This document shows, in pieces, positions 6,794 through 13,081 of a stretch of DNA of 37,673 nt. A model generated the notes under the pieces. It did not search any database. It worked only from the letters and a program-made list of their open reading frames with translations, and was not told where the DNA came from. Numbering within the stretch: position 1 is the stretch's first letter; each line of letters opens with the position of its first letter. This DNA is from an uncultured Ruminococcus sp. (lineage in GTDB: Bacteria > Bacillota > Clostridia > Oscillospirales > Ruminococcaceae): assembly GCF_902762735.1 (NCBI RefSeq), contig NZ_CACWPP010000023.1, positions 1 to 37,673 on the forward strand. Direction: 5' to 3'. The translations under genes were made by a program, and so were the position numbers.

Positions 6794-9067
6794 ATGATCT
6801 GTAACAATATGAACAGCGACATTTTAAATATACTGAAAAAAATCGACCCCTCGACCCTTGACTATCAGGAATGGATAAATGTAGGCATGGCACTAAAGTA
6901 CGAGGGATACACGCCGGCAGACTGGGACAGCTGGTCGCAGGCTGACAGCCGCTATCATGCAGGTGAGTGCGAGCAGAAATGGCAGGGCTTTAACGGCTCT
7001 GCCGAGCCTGTGACAGGCGGCACTATCATACAGATGGCGAAAGACAGGGGGCTTCTGGGCGGCGAGTTCAGGGAGCTTGACTGGGACGGCGAGATAATCT
7101 ACGAAGAGGGTACACCCACCGTCAACACAGGTGAGGGCATACCCATACATGAGCCTGAAAATTTCGACCCCGTGAACGAGATAGTCACCTATCTGGAAAC
7201 GCTTTTTGAGCCTGCCGACAACGTGGGCTACGTCACCGAAACGTGGGAAAGTGATGATAAAGGCAAACGCAGGTATCTGCCCACAAAAGGCGCTTGTGAC
7301 CGCACTGCGGGCGAGCTGATACGTCTGCTGAAAACCTGCGGCGGTGACATCGGCGCAGTTCTGGGCGACTGCAACCCCGAAGCGGGTGCGTGGATACGCT
7401 TCAATCCGCTGGACGGCAAAGGCGTGAAGAACGAGAACGTCACCGAGTACCGCTATGCTCTGGTGGAAAGTGACAGTATGCCCATAGCACAGCAGAACGC
7501 TGTCATGCGTGAACTGGAGCTTCCCATAGCGGTACTGGTATACAGCGGCGGAAAGAGCCTGCATGCCATCGTCCGCATAGATGCGCCCAACTACGAAGAG
7601 TACCGCAAGCGGGTGGACTACCTGTACAAGGTCTGCAAGGAGAACGGTCTGGAGATAGACCGTCAGAACCGCAACCCCTCAAGACTTTCGAGAATGCCCG
7701 GTGTGATACGTGGTGAGCACAAGCAGTTCATCGTTGACAAAAACATCGGCAAGTCGGATTTTTCCGAGTGGAAAGACTATATCGAGAGCATCAACGACGA
7801 TCTGCCCGACCCCGAGAGCCTTGCGGCAGACTGGGAAGATATGCCCGAACTTGCGCCGCCGCTCATAGAGGGCGTACTGCGGCAGGGTCACAAAATGCTG
7901 GTAGCAGGACCGTCTAAGGCGGGCAAGTCCTTTGCGCTGATAGAGCTGTGCATAGCCCTTGCAGAGGGCAAGAAGTGGCTGGGCTTCGGCTGTGCGCAGG
8001 GGCGGGTGCTGTACGTCAATCTTGAGCTTGACAGAGCTTCCTGCCTGCATCGTTTTAAGGACGTTTACAGGGCGATGCACCTCACACCCAACCATCTTGA
8101 CCACATCGACATCTGGAATTTGAGAGGGCGCAGTGTGCCGATGGACAAGCTGGCGCCCAAGCTGATACGCCGTGCGGCGAAGAAAAACTATATCGCGGTC
8201 ATCATCGACCCGATCTACAAGGTCATCACAGGTGACGAGAACAGCGCCGACCAGATGGCTAGGTTCTGCAACCAGTTCGACCTGATCTGTACCGAGCTGG
8301 GCACAGCAGTCATCTACTGCCATCACCACTCGAAAGGCGCTCAGGGCGGCAAGAGGTCTATGGACAGAGCCAGCGGTTCGGGCGTGTTCGCCCGCGACCC
8401 CGATGCTCTCCTTGACTTGACACAGCTGGAAGTCACGGACAGCCTGCGCAAACAGCAGGAGGACAAGCAGACCTGCCGCATAGCCGAAGAGTGGCTGCAC
8501 AGGTTCGTGGCTGACAGCGCGTTTGACGAACTGGTATCTCAGGACGACCGTGTAACGCCCTCACGTATGCTGGACATAGCACACGGCGCTCTGCCCCCCA
8601 ACAGCTACCGCCTGATGAATGAGGACATCGAGCGCGCGAAAGGCACACTGATGAGCCGTACAGCGTGGCGCATAGAGGGCACACTGCGAGAATTCGCAAG
8701 TTTCAAGCCCCTCGACCTGTGGTTTGACTACCCCATACATATCAGCGATACAGACGGCATTCTGCAAGATGCGGGGTATGAGGGAGCATCAGAACCGCCC
8801 TGGAAACTGGCGCAGAAAAACAGACAGAAGCAGGCAAAGGAACAGAAGATACAGTCACTTTCCGAGTTCGATATTGCATTTGAAAACTCTGTAGACGAAA
8901 ACGGGCTGGCTAAGATTGATGACATAGCAGAGAAACTTGGAGTAGCTCCCGAAAGCATAAGAAAAAAGTTTGGAAACGGAAAACAAAGTGATAAAGATTA
9001 TAAAAAGAACTATGAGAAAGTCATAGACGAAGATAATCATAAAGCGTATCTCAAACGAATTGAATAA
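6794..9067 (+). CDS. Phage primase-helicase (PriCT_2, primase-like core, RepA-like ATPase)
   Basis: 757 aa. Residues ~14-68 (DYQEWINVGMAL, DSRYHAGECE) match the PriCT_2 domain. Residues ~195-310 resemble an archaeo-eukaryotic-type primase core (VESDSM at 224-229, SGGKSLHAIV at 251-260, then SRLSRMPG). A RepA/RecA-like helicase follows: Walker A GPSKAGKSF (372-380), Walker B AVIIDP (468-473), YCHHHSKG (508-515). About residues 700-722 form a helix-turn-helix-like tail. The start is uncertain: the ATG at 6794 touches its GGAG, and the ATG at 6809 has a long 15-base spacing. The last ~200 bases are distinctly AT-rich. It is the probable replication initiator. Confidence 0.8.
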   Translation: MICNNMNSDILNILKKIDPSTLDYQEWINVGMALKYEGYTPADWDSWSQADSRYHAGECEQKWQGFNGSAEPVTGGTIIQMAKDRGLLGGEFRELDWDGEIIYEEGTPTVNTGEGIPIHEPENFDPVNEIVTYLETLFEPADNVGYVTETWESDDKGKRRYLPTKGACDRTAGELIRLLKTCGGDIGAVLGDCNPEAGAWIRFNPLDGKGVKNENVTEYRYALVESDSMPIAQQNAVMRELELPIAVLVYSGGKSLHAIVRIDAPNYEEYRKRVDYLYKVCKENGLEIDRQNRNPSRLSRMPGVIRGEHKQFIVDKNIGKSDFSEWKDYIESINDDLPDPESLAADWEDMPELAPPLIEGVLRQGHKMLVAGPSKAGKSFALIELCIALAEGKKWLGFGCAQGRVLYVNLELDRASCLHRFKDVYRAMHLTPNHLDHIDIWNLRGRSVPMDKLAPKLIRRAAKKNYIAVIIDPIYKVITGDENSADQMARFCNQFDLICTELGTAVIYCHHHSKGAQGGKRSMDRASGSGVFARDPDALLDLTQLEVTDSLRKQQEDKQTCRIAEEWLHRFVADSAFDELVSQDDRVTPSRMLDIAHGALPPNSYRLMNEDIERAKGTLMSRTAWRIEGTLREFASFKPLDLWFDYPIHISDTDGILQDAGYEGASEPPWKLAQKNRQKQAKEQKIQSLSEFDIAFENSVDENGLAKIDDIAEKLGVAPESIRKKFGNGKQSDKDYKKNYEKVIDEDNHKAYLKRIE

Positions 9068-9068
9068 T

Positions 9069-9173
9069 AAGCACAAACCTTAACGGTTAGGTCAGTGCCT
9101 ATTAAGAATAGGGCAAGCACGAACTTTGATATTCAAGTCAGTGCTTATGGATAAGCATAGTAAGCACTGACTT
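9069..9173. repeat. 46-bp iterated repeats and 13-bp dyad, origin candidate
   Basis: AAGCAC occurs at 9069, 9115 and 9162, spaced 46 and 47 bases. Between the copies GTCAGTGCCTAT (9091) and GTCAGTGCTTAT (9137) recur at the same offset, so this is an imperfect tandem repeat of about 2.3 units. It ends in a perfect inverted repeat: AAGTCAGTGCTTA (9135-9147), 13 bases, TAAGCACTGACTT (9161-9173). No T-run follows. Lying directly after the primase-helicase gene, it fits an iteron-type replication origin; this is inference. Confidence 0.5.
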
Positions 9174-9200
9174 AATAAAAAAGATGCTTGCTTGCAGGGT

Positions 9201-9294
9201 GGCACACCCTTACTTACGTAAGGGGTTTGTGCCTACCCGTGCGGGTCGGTGGAAGGTGGGTGGCTAAAGCCCCACCTACCTACCGACCGCCGCA
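9201..9294. repeat. Two further large hairpins
   Basis: The first, 9201-9233, pairs GGCACA...CCTTAC with GTAAGG...TTGTGCC. The second, 9239-9294, pairs GTCGGT and AGGTGGG with CCCACCT and ACCGAC. With the repeats at 9069-9173 they fill the 271-bp gap, which contains no credible gene. They could be origin structure or a folded RNA. Confidence 0.45.
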
Positions 9295-9338
9295 CGCACA
9301 TACGCCGACTAATTTTGAATGAAAGGACTTGTAAAATT

Positions 9339-9506
9339 ATGGAAATCAATAAGATTAAGAAATGCCCGTTCAATTGCAAAGAGTGCATGGAAGAAGATTG
9401 CAGACTGTACGATGACGAAAACGAGATGTGTGAGTTCGAGGACATAAGCAGATTTATCGGTGAGTGTTTTGGTAGCTTGATAAAGGCGGTCAAAAATGAC
9501 GACTGA
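9339..9506 (+). CDS. Small Cys-rich protein
   Basis: 55 aa, MEINKIKKCPFNCKECMEED onward. The start at 9339 has AAAGGA upstream; the longer frame from 9249 runs through the hairpin region and is rejected. The cysteines fall as CPFNCKECxxxxC plus two later ones, a likely small metal-binding knuckle, followed by an acidic stretch. The end overlaps the RusA-like gene by 11 bases. Family not recognised. Part of a row of small Cys-rich early proteins. Confidence 0.6.
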   Translation: MEINKIKKCPFNCKECMEEDCRLYDDENEMCEFEDISRFIGECFGSLIKAVKNDD

Positions 9507-9888
9507 ATTTTTCCTGCCCATGATACCGCCGACCGTCACCCACCAGGAGAAGAAGTTCCATGTGGTGAACGGTAAGCCTGTTCCCTACGAGCCGCCCGAG
9601 CTGAAAGATGCAAGGGCAAAGCTCACAGCTCACCTGTCACGGCACGTACCCGAACAGATGTATACCTCAGGGCTCAGGCTGACGGTCAAGTGGCTGTTCC
9701 CGAAAGGCAGACATAAAAACGGCGAGTACCGCATTATAAAGCCCGACACCGACAATCTCCAGAAACTGCTCAAAGACTGCATGACACACCTGCACTTCTG
9801 GAAAGATGATGCGCTGGTGGCAAGCGAGGTATGTGAGAAGTTCTGGGCAGAACCTTCGGGTATCTACATCAGGATAGAGGAGCTGTAA
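9496..9888 (+). CDS. RusA-family Holliday junction resolvase
   Basis: 130 aa, the usual RusA size. It begins with a hydrophobic strand (FFLPMIPPTVTHQ), and residues ~83-105 (KPDTDNLQKLLKDCM, then WKDDALV) carry the aspartates that bind metal and cut four-way junctions in RusA. It would resolve recombination intermediates or debranch DNA before packaging. It overlaps the upstream Cys-rich gene by 11 bases and is followed directly by ATG at 9889. Confidence 0.9.
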   Translation: MTTEFFLPMIPPTVTHQEKKFHVVNGKPVPYEPPELKDARAKLTAHLSRHVPEQMYTSGLRLTVKWLFPKGRHKNGEYRIIKPDTDNLQKLLKDCMTHLHFWKDDALVASEVCEKFWAEPSGIYIRIEEL

Positions 9889-10086
9889 ATGGACATACGA
9901 GATGTGAAGAAGAATTTAGGACGCATGGTACACCACAACGGCAGGCAGTGGCTCTTTGCGGGGTGCATACTCCGCCGCCACCGCAAGACAGGTCGGTTTT
10001 ACTATGAAGCCGAACTGCACGACCCTCAGCGAGAACAGTGGGTAGTGGTGTGCGCGATGGAAGATGTGAAGGAGGAACGAACATGA
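9889..10086 (+). CDS. Hypothetical early phage protein
   Basis: 65 aa, basic, MDIRDVKKNLGRMVHHNGRQ. It begins on the base after the RusA-like stop, with GAGGAGCTGTAA upstream as ribosome site, and its stop overlaps the next ATG (ATGA). Alternating strands (WLFAGCILRRHRKTGRFYYEAEL) suggest a small beta-barrel, seen in many short phage proteins of unknown function. Real by coupling; function unknown. Confidence 0.6.
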   Translation: MDIRDVKKNLGRMVHHNGRQWLFAGCILRRHRKTGRFYYEAELHDPQREQWVVVCAMEDVKEERT

Positions 10087-10328
10087 GTAAAAGCAAGCGT
10101 CAAGAGTGCTTTGTGAACGGACATTGCTGCTATGACTGTCCCAACTTCGACATTCAGATAGCCGATGAGCGGTATGGATACGGCATCGCTGAGGACATGG
10201 GGCTTGAAGAGGTCAAGTGTAAAAACTGTTATTACAACAGCGGAGAGTGCAAAGACTGCCTTCTGAAAAACAGCCCTGATTGTCCGAAGTACAGGCATGA
10301 GCAGGAAAAGGTTGACGATGAAAAGTAA
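10083..10328 (+). CDS. Cys-rich zinc-binding-like protein
   Basis: 81 aa. The start at 10083 sits in the ATGA overlap with the preceding gene and follows AAGGAGGAACGAAC. It has eleven cysteines in CxxC or near-CxxC arrangements (CCYDC, CKNC, CKDC, CPKY), suggesting two or more metal sites. Between them is an acidic stretch (ADERYGYGIAEDMGLEE). No known family is recognised. Similar small Cys-rich proteins sit on both sides. Confidence 0.6.
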   Translation: MSKSKRQECFVNGHCCYDCPNFDIQIADERYGYGIAEDMGLEEVKCKNCYYNSGECKDCLLKNSPDCPKYRHEQEKVDDEK

Positions 10329-10467
10329 GAACCGCCCGAAACGGCAACAGAAGAAACGCAAGCAGGAGTACAAGAAGACCCCGAGAGGGCGGAAGTTCAA
10401 CTCGTGGGTGTATAAGTATTTCGATGTTAAGGCAGATCTCAGGGAGGATAAAGATGATAAACTATGA
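10318..10467 (+). CDS. Small highly basic protein
   Basis: 49 aa, MKSKNRPKRQQKKRKQEYKK onward, then TPRGRKFNSWVYKYFDVKAD. About a third of the residues are Lys or Arg, so it may bind nucleic acid. It overlaps the end of the Cys-rich gene by 11 bases and the start of the next gene by 14, the packing of a coupled operon. AGGAAAAGG lies about 8-10 bases before the ATG. Probably real; function unknown. Confidence 0.5.
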   Translation: MKSKNRPKRQQKKRKQEYKKTPRGRKFNSWVYKYFDVKADLREDKDDKL

Positions 10468-10870
10468 TTTCGTAAAATATGAGAACGACAAGAGGGACGA
10501 ATATATTCGGCTTGATACAACGATCATAGTCATAGACAATTTGATAGCAAAAGCATCTACTGCCGAAGAAGCAAATGCGTTGTTTAAGGCAAAAGACGTA
10601 ATATATAGCCAGCAGCAAACCGAACAAAATAACCTGACCGCAGACGAGCGTTACTGCCGCGACTGCATACACAACGAAGTGTGCCGCTACTGTCCGCATG
10701 ACGGGTGCGATTTTAAGGAGACACCAAAAGAAGCCGAGTCTGTGAAGCATGCACAGTGGATAAGAAAACACAATTCCTTCCCGCAACGATATTACTGCAC
10801 AAACTGCGGAGAAGGAGCAGTAGGGAGATCTGCATTCTGCCCGAACTGCGGCTATAAGATGGGAGGGTGA
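10454..10870 (+). CDS. Hypothetical protein with C-terminal zinc ribbon
   Basis: 138 aa. The ATG at 10454 is chosen for its AGGGAGG seven bases upstream. The N-terminal ~55 residues are helical (ASTAEEANALFKAKDV). The middle has CRDCIHNEVCRYCPHDGC. The C-terminus is a classic zinc ribbon, YYCTNCGE ... AFCPNCGYKMGG. Such proteins are common in Clostridia phage early regions with no known function. A role in nucleic-acid or protein binding is likely. Confidence 0.65.
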   Translation: MINYDFVKYENDKRDEYIRLDTTIIVIDNLIAKASTAEEANALFKAKDVIYSQQQTEQNNLTADERYCRDCIHNEVCRYCPHDGCDFKETPKEAESVKHAQWIRKHNSFPQRYYCTNCGEGAVGRSAFCPNCGYKMGG

Positions 10871-10872
10871 CA

Positions 10873-11082
10873 ATGATGACAAACCGTGAAAAGTACATCA
10901 CAAAGAGAAACGAATACGACCTGATGATAACCATATACGAAGCGAAAAATTTCTGGTGTCCGATACAGATAGTAGGCGGCAAAAAGCCTAAGTGTTTGAG
11001 ACGGCGAAATGCCAGTGGGTATCCATACTCCGACTGCCGTAATTGCATACAGGAATGGCTCAACGAGGAGGTGATAGAATGA
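10873..11082 (+). CDS. Hypothetical Cys-containing early protein
   Basis: 69 aa. GGGAGG precedes three possible in-frame starts: GTG 10867, ATG 10873, ATG 10876. The ATG at 10873 is preferred. Residues FWCPIQIVGGKKPKC and YSDCRNCIQEWLNEE give four cysteines, and the C-terminal CxxCIxEWLxxE resembles other small phage Cys proteins. It ends in an ATGA overlap with the late regulator. Function unknown. Confidence 0.55.
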   Translation: MMTNREKYITKRNEYDLMITIYEAKNFWCPIQIVGGKKPKCLRRRNASGYPYSDCRNCIQEWLNEEVIE

Positions 11083-11513
11083 CGACCGATGAAGTAAAGA
11101 AATACCTCCGTCAGGCTGAGAAGCTGGACAAGCGGCTTACACGCGAGCGCAGGAATCTTGAAAAGCTCATGTCTGCGGCTGAGTACCGTTCGCCCGCATT
11201 TGACAGCGCGGGCGGCGGCGGAAACGGCGACAAGATATGTTCGGCGGTGAGCCGTATCATGGAGGAAGAACAGCGCGTTCGGGAGCTGACCGAGCTTTAC
11301 ACGGCAAAGTATGTGGAGATAGAGCAGACTATCAGGAGCATAGGCGATGACACGTTGGAGGAAGTTCTGGAACTGCGGTATCTGCGGTTTCTCAAATGGG
11401 AGGAGATAGCGGCGCAGATGAACTATTCCGAGCGTCAGACCTTACGCTTACACGGTGTCGCACTGAAAAAAATGCAAAAGATGTCACCCGATGTCATTGA
11501 ATGTCACCCTTGA
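11079..11513 (+). CDS. ArpU/DUF1492-like late transcription regulator
   Basis: 144 aa. The ATG at 11079 lies in the overlap with the upstream stop, after GAGGAGGTGATAGA. The N-terminal half is a charged coiled coil (AEKLDKRLTRERRNLEKLM). The C-terminal half is a sigma-70 region 4-like helix-turn-helix (LELRYLRFLKWEEIAAQM, YSERQTLRLHG). This is the usual build of phage regulators that switch on packaging and structural genes, and it sits at the early/late border just before the terminase region. Its last codons contain the phased ATGTCA repeats listed next. Confidence 0.8.
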   Translation: MTTDEVKKYLRQAEKLDKRLTRERRNLEKLMSAAEYRSPAFDSAGGGGNGDKICSAVSRIMEEEQRVRELTELYTAKYVEIEQTIRSIGDDTLEEVLELRYLRFLKWEEIAAQMNYSERQTLRLHGVALKKMQKMSPDVIECHP

Positions 11514-11532
11514 CTTATGTTATTATTATACT
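11481..11532 (+). promoter_or_regulatory. Candidate late promoter with three phased repeats
   Basis: ATGTCA occurs at 11481, 11491 and 11501, exactly 10 bases apart, inside the last codons of the regulator gene. A -10-like TATACT lies at 11527-11532. The TTGACT at 11510 is only 11 bases from it, too close to be a normal -35, so an activator bound at the repeats probably replaces the -35. Assigning it to the upstream regulator is inference. Confidence 0.55.
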
Positions 11533-11539
11533 AGCCGAT

Positions 11540-11803
11540 AAGGCTGAAACGGTCAGCATATACATGCAAGGCAATGGGGCACGCGCCCCATACGGGAAGT
11601 CACAGGTAAGCCGCACCGGTACGCGGTGAGCGGGCGCAAGTCCCGCGCTTCCTCTTTTATCGACCTCCTTTAGAAGATTTCGGCGGTGAGGTTTTCCCAT
11701 TTGCCAAAGCCGCCGAAGTCTTGCGAACAGGCATTGAAAAAACTCTCCTTGAAAGCGCTTCGGCTGATGTCGGGGCGCTTTTGCATGCAGAAAGGAAACG
11801 CTT
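11540..11803 (+). other. Structured non-coding leader before the packaging genes
   Basis: No credible gene on either strand in this stretch. It holds several strong stems: AGCC-GATAA-GGCT (11533-11545), ATGGGGC-ACGC-GCCCCAT (11574-11591), CACCG/CGGTG (11614-11628) and GCGGG-CGCAAGT-CCCGC (11630-11646). It is probably the 5' leader of the late transcript or part of the packaging signal. It is followed by GAAAGGAAACGCTT before the zinc-ribbon gene. Confidence 0.45.
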
Positions 11804-12007
11804 ATGACACCGAAATTTATCTGTGACGAATGCTTTGTGCCTTTTGTCATACACATCAAAGTCAGCCGCAAAAAGACCCGCAGGGGTGTGCAGGAGCAGT
11901 GGCTGTTCTCCTGCCCGTTTTGCGGGAAGAGGTACAAGGCTTATGACAACCGTGATACGGCTGAGGTCGATGAGAGGGCACGTCAGGCGGTAGTCTCATG
12001 TTGTTGA
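11804..12007 (+). CDS. Small zinc-ribbon protein
   Basis: 67 aa. Two CxxC pairs, C7/C10 (CDEC) and C37/C40 (CPFC), flank a basic beta segment (HIKVSRKKTRRG), a typical zinc ribbon. AAAGGAAACGCTT precedes the ATG. The end overlaps the HNH gene by 10 bases. This small protein next to HNH and TerS is a frequent arrangement in Firmicutes phages; its function there is unknown. Confidence 0.6.
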   Translation: MTPKFICDECFVPFVIHIKVSRKKTRRGVQEQWLFSCPFCGKRYKAYDNRDTAEVDERARQAVVSCC

Positions 12008-12426
12008 AACCCTGCCCTAAGTGCGGCAAGCTCTACGCCTACGGCAAGCCCTACTGCCCCGAGTGTATGCCTAAGTACGAGGCAGATAAAGCTAAGTACA
12101 AAGCCGAAAATGCAAAGCGGTACGATCAAAAGCGCAAAGGAACACGCGAGTATAAGTTCTATCGGTCCGATGCCTGGAAGCGGACAGCTTTCGATACTCT
12201 CAGAAAGCGCAAGTACAAGTGTGAGCGCTGTGGGGAATGGGCGGAACAAGTGCATCACATTCAGCCGATCAAGACCCCCGAAGGCTGGAAACGTCGTTTC
12301 GACCCGACAAATCTGGAGATCCTTTGCATCAGGTGCCACAATGCCGAGCACAAACGATTTCAAAAAAAATCCTGCGGGGCTAGGTCGATCACCTGCGTTC
12401 ACAGCTCCAATGGGAACCGAGCATAG
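11998..12426 (+). CDS. HNH endonuclease
   Basis: 142 aa. The ββα-metal motif is present: H86-H87 (VHHI), N105 (PTNLEILC) and H114/H118 (CHNAEH), with structural zinc cysteines C75/C78 and C110/C113. An extra N-terminal zinc ribbon (C6/C9, C20/C23) and a basic helical linker precede it. HNH proteins beside TerS take part in cos cleavage or packaging in HK97-type phages. The last ~20 residues (SCGARSITCVHSSNGNRA) fit no motif and may be a shifted tail. Confidence 0.85.
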   Translation: MLLKPCPKCGKLYAYGKPYCPECMPKYEADKAKYKAENAKRYDQKRKGTREYKFYRSDAWKRTAFDTLRKRKYKCERCGEWAEQVHHIQPIKTPEGWKRRFDPTNLEILCIRCHNAEHKRFQKKSCGARSITCVHSSNGNRA

Positions 12427-12595
12427 ATGTGTGCTTTACAGCAATGTCGGTAACGCATCCGCCCGTCCGGCGCCAGGACCCCGGGGGTGGGTCAAAAAGT
12501 ACGCATTGACGGTCGGGAGACCGGTGCAAGGGAGGGCCTTACGCAAAAAAGTCCCTTTTTGAGTTTAGAATGTCTGAACCGAGTGAGGTGATAGT
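12427..12595. other. Candidate cos/packaging region
   Basis: 169 bases between the HNH and terS genes with no good gene. It includes GACCC-N7-GGGTC (12477-12493) in a very GC-rich setting, followed by an AAAAAGT tract, and further on GGTGCAAGGGAGGG. A dyad-rich GC block between HNH and terS is where cos sites of HNH-containing phages usually lie. No exact cut position can be given. Confidence 0.4.
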
Positions 12596-13081
12596 ATGGC
12601 AGGCAGAAACAAAGAGCCCATAGCCCTGATACAGGCAAAGGGCAAGTCGCATAGAACGAAAGCGGAGATAGCCGAGCGTGAGGCTCAGGAAGTCAAGCCC
12701 ATAACCGAGGGCATTGAACCGCCTTCCCAGCTGACAGCCAAGCAAAAGCGCAGATTTAACGCACTGGCTGCCATGCTGGCAGAGTGGAAGGTGTTGTCTG
12801 CGACCGATGTTGAGGCGCTTGCCCGCTATGTGGGCGCCGTTGATGAGTACTGGGCATGTGTCAGGATACTGCGCAAGAAGGAGATCCGTGCGAACATCGA
12901 GTCATACGGTGAGTGGTCTGACCGCCTTGACAAGTGGGACAAGATGTGCGGCCGACTGGAGGCTAAGCTGGGGCTGACACCTGTTGACAGGGCAAAGATC
13001 TCAGCGCCGAAGAAGGAAGAACCGAAAGTCAACCGCTTTGCCAAGTTCTCAGTGACGGAGAAAGTGAGCGGCGATGGATAG
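12596..13081 (+). CDS. Terminase small subunit, P27 family
   Basis: 161 aa. The N-terminus is basic (MAGRNKEPIALIQAKGKSHR), followed by a helical DNA-binding domain (LTAKQKRRFNALAAMLAEWKVLSATDVEALARYV), characteristic of P27-family TerS (Terminase_4). It would recognise the packaging site and recruit the large subunit. GAGGTGATAGT precedes the ATG. It overlaps terL by 8 bases. Confidence 0.85.
   Translation: MAGRNKEPIALIQAKGKSHRTKAEIAEREAQEVKPITEGIEPPSQLTAKQKRRFNALAAMLAEWKVLSATDVEALARYVGAVDEYWACVRILRKKEIRANIESYGEWSDRLDKWDKMCGRLEAKLGLTPVDRAKISAPKKEEPKVNRFAKFSVTEKVSGDG

Noticed and set aside
9069-9294. A retron or CRISPR element in the repeat-rich gap
   Set aside because: No reverse transcriptase or cas gene nearby, the repeats are only 2-3 imperfect units, and no spacers exist; an origin is a better guess.
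11510-11532. TTGACT with TATACT as an ordinary sigma-A promoter
   Set aside because: The spacing is only 11 bases; an activator-dependent promoter fits better.
12110-12562. 150-codon frame over the end of the HNH gene and the packaging gap
   Set aside because: It starts inside the HNH gene in another frame without a ribosome site and has no family-like sequence.
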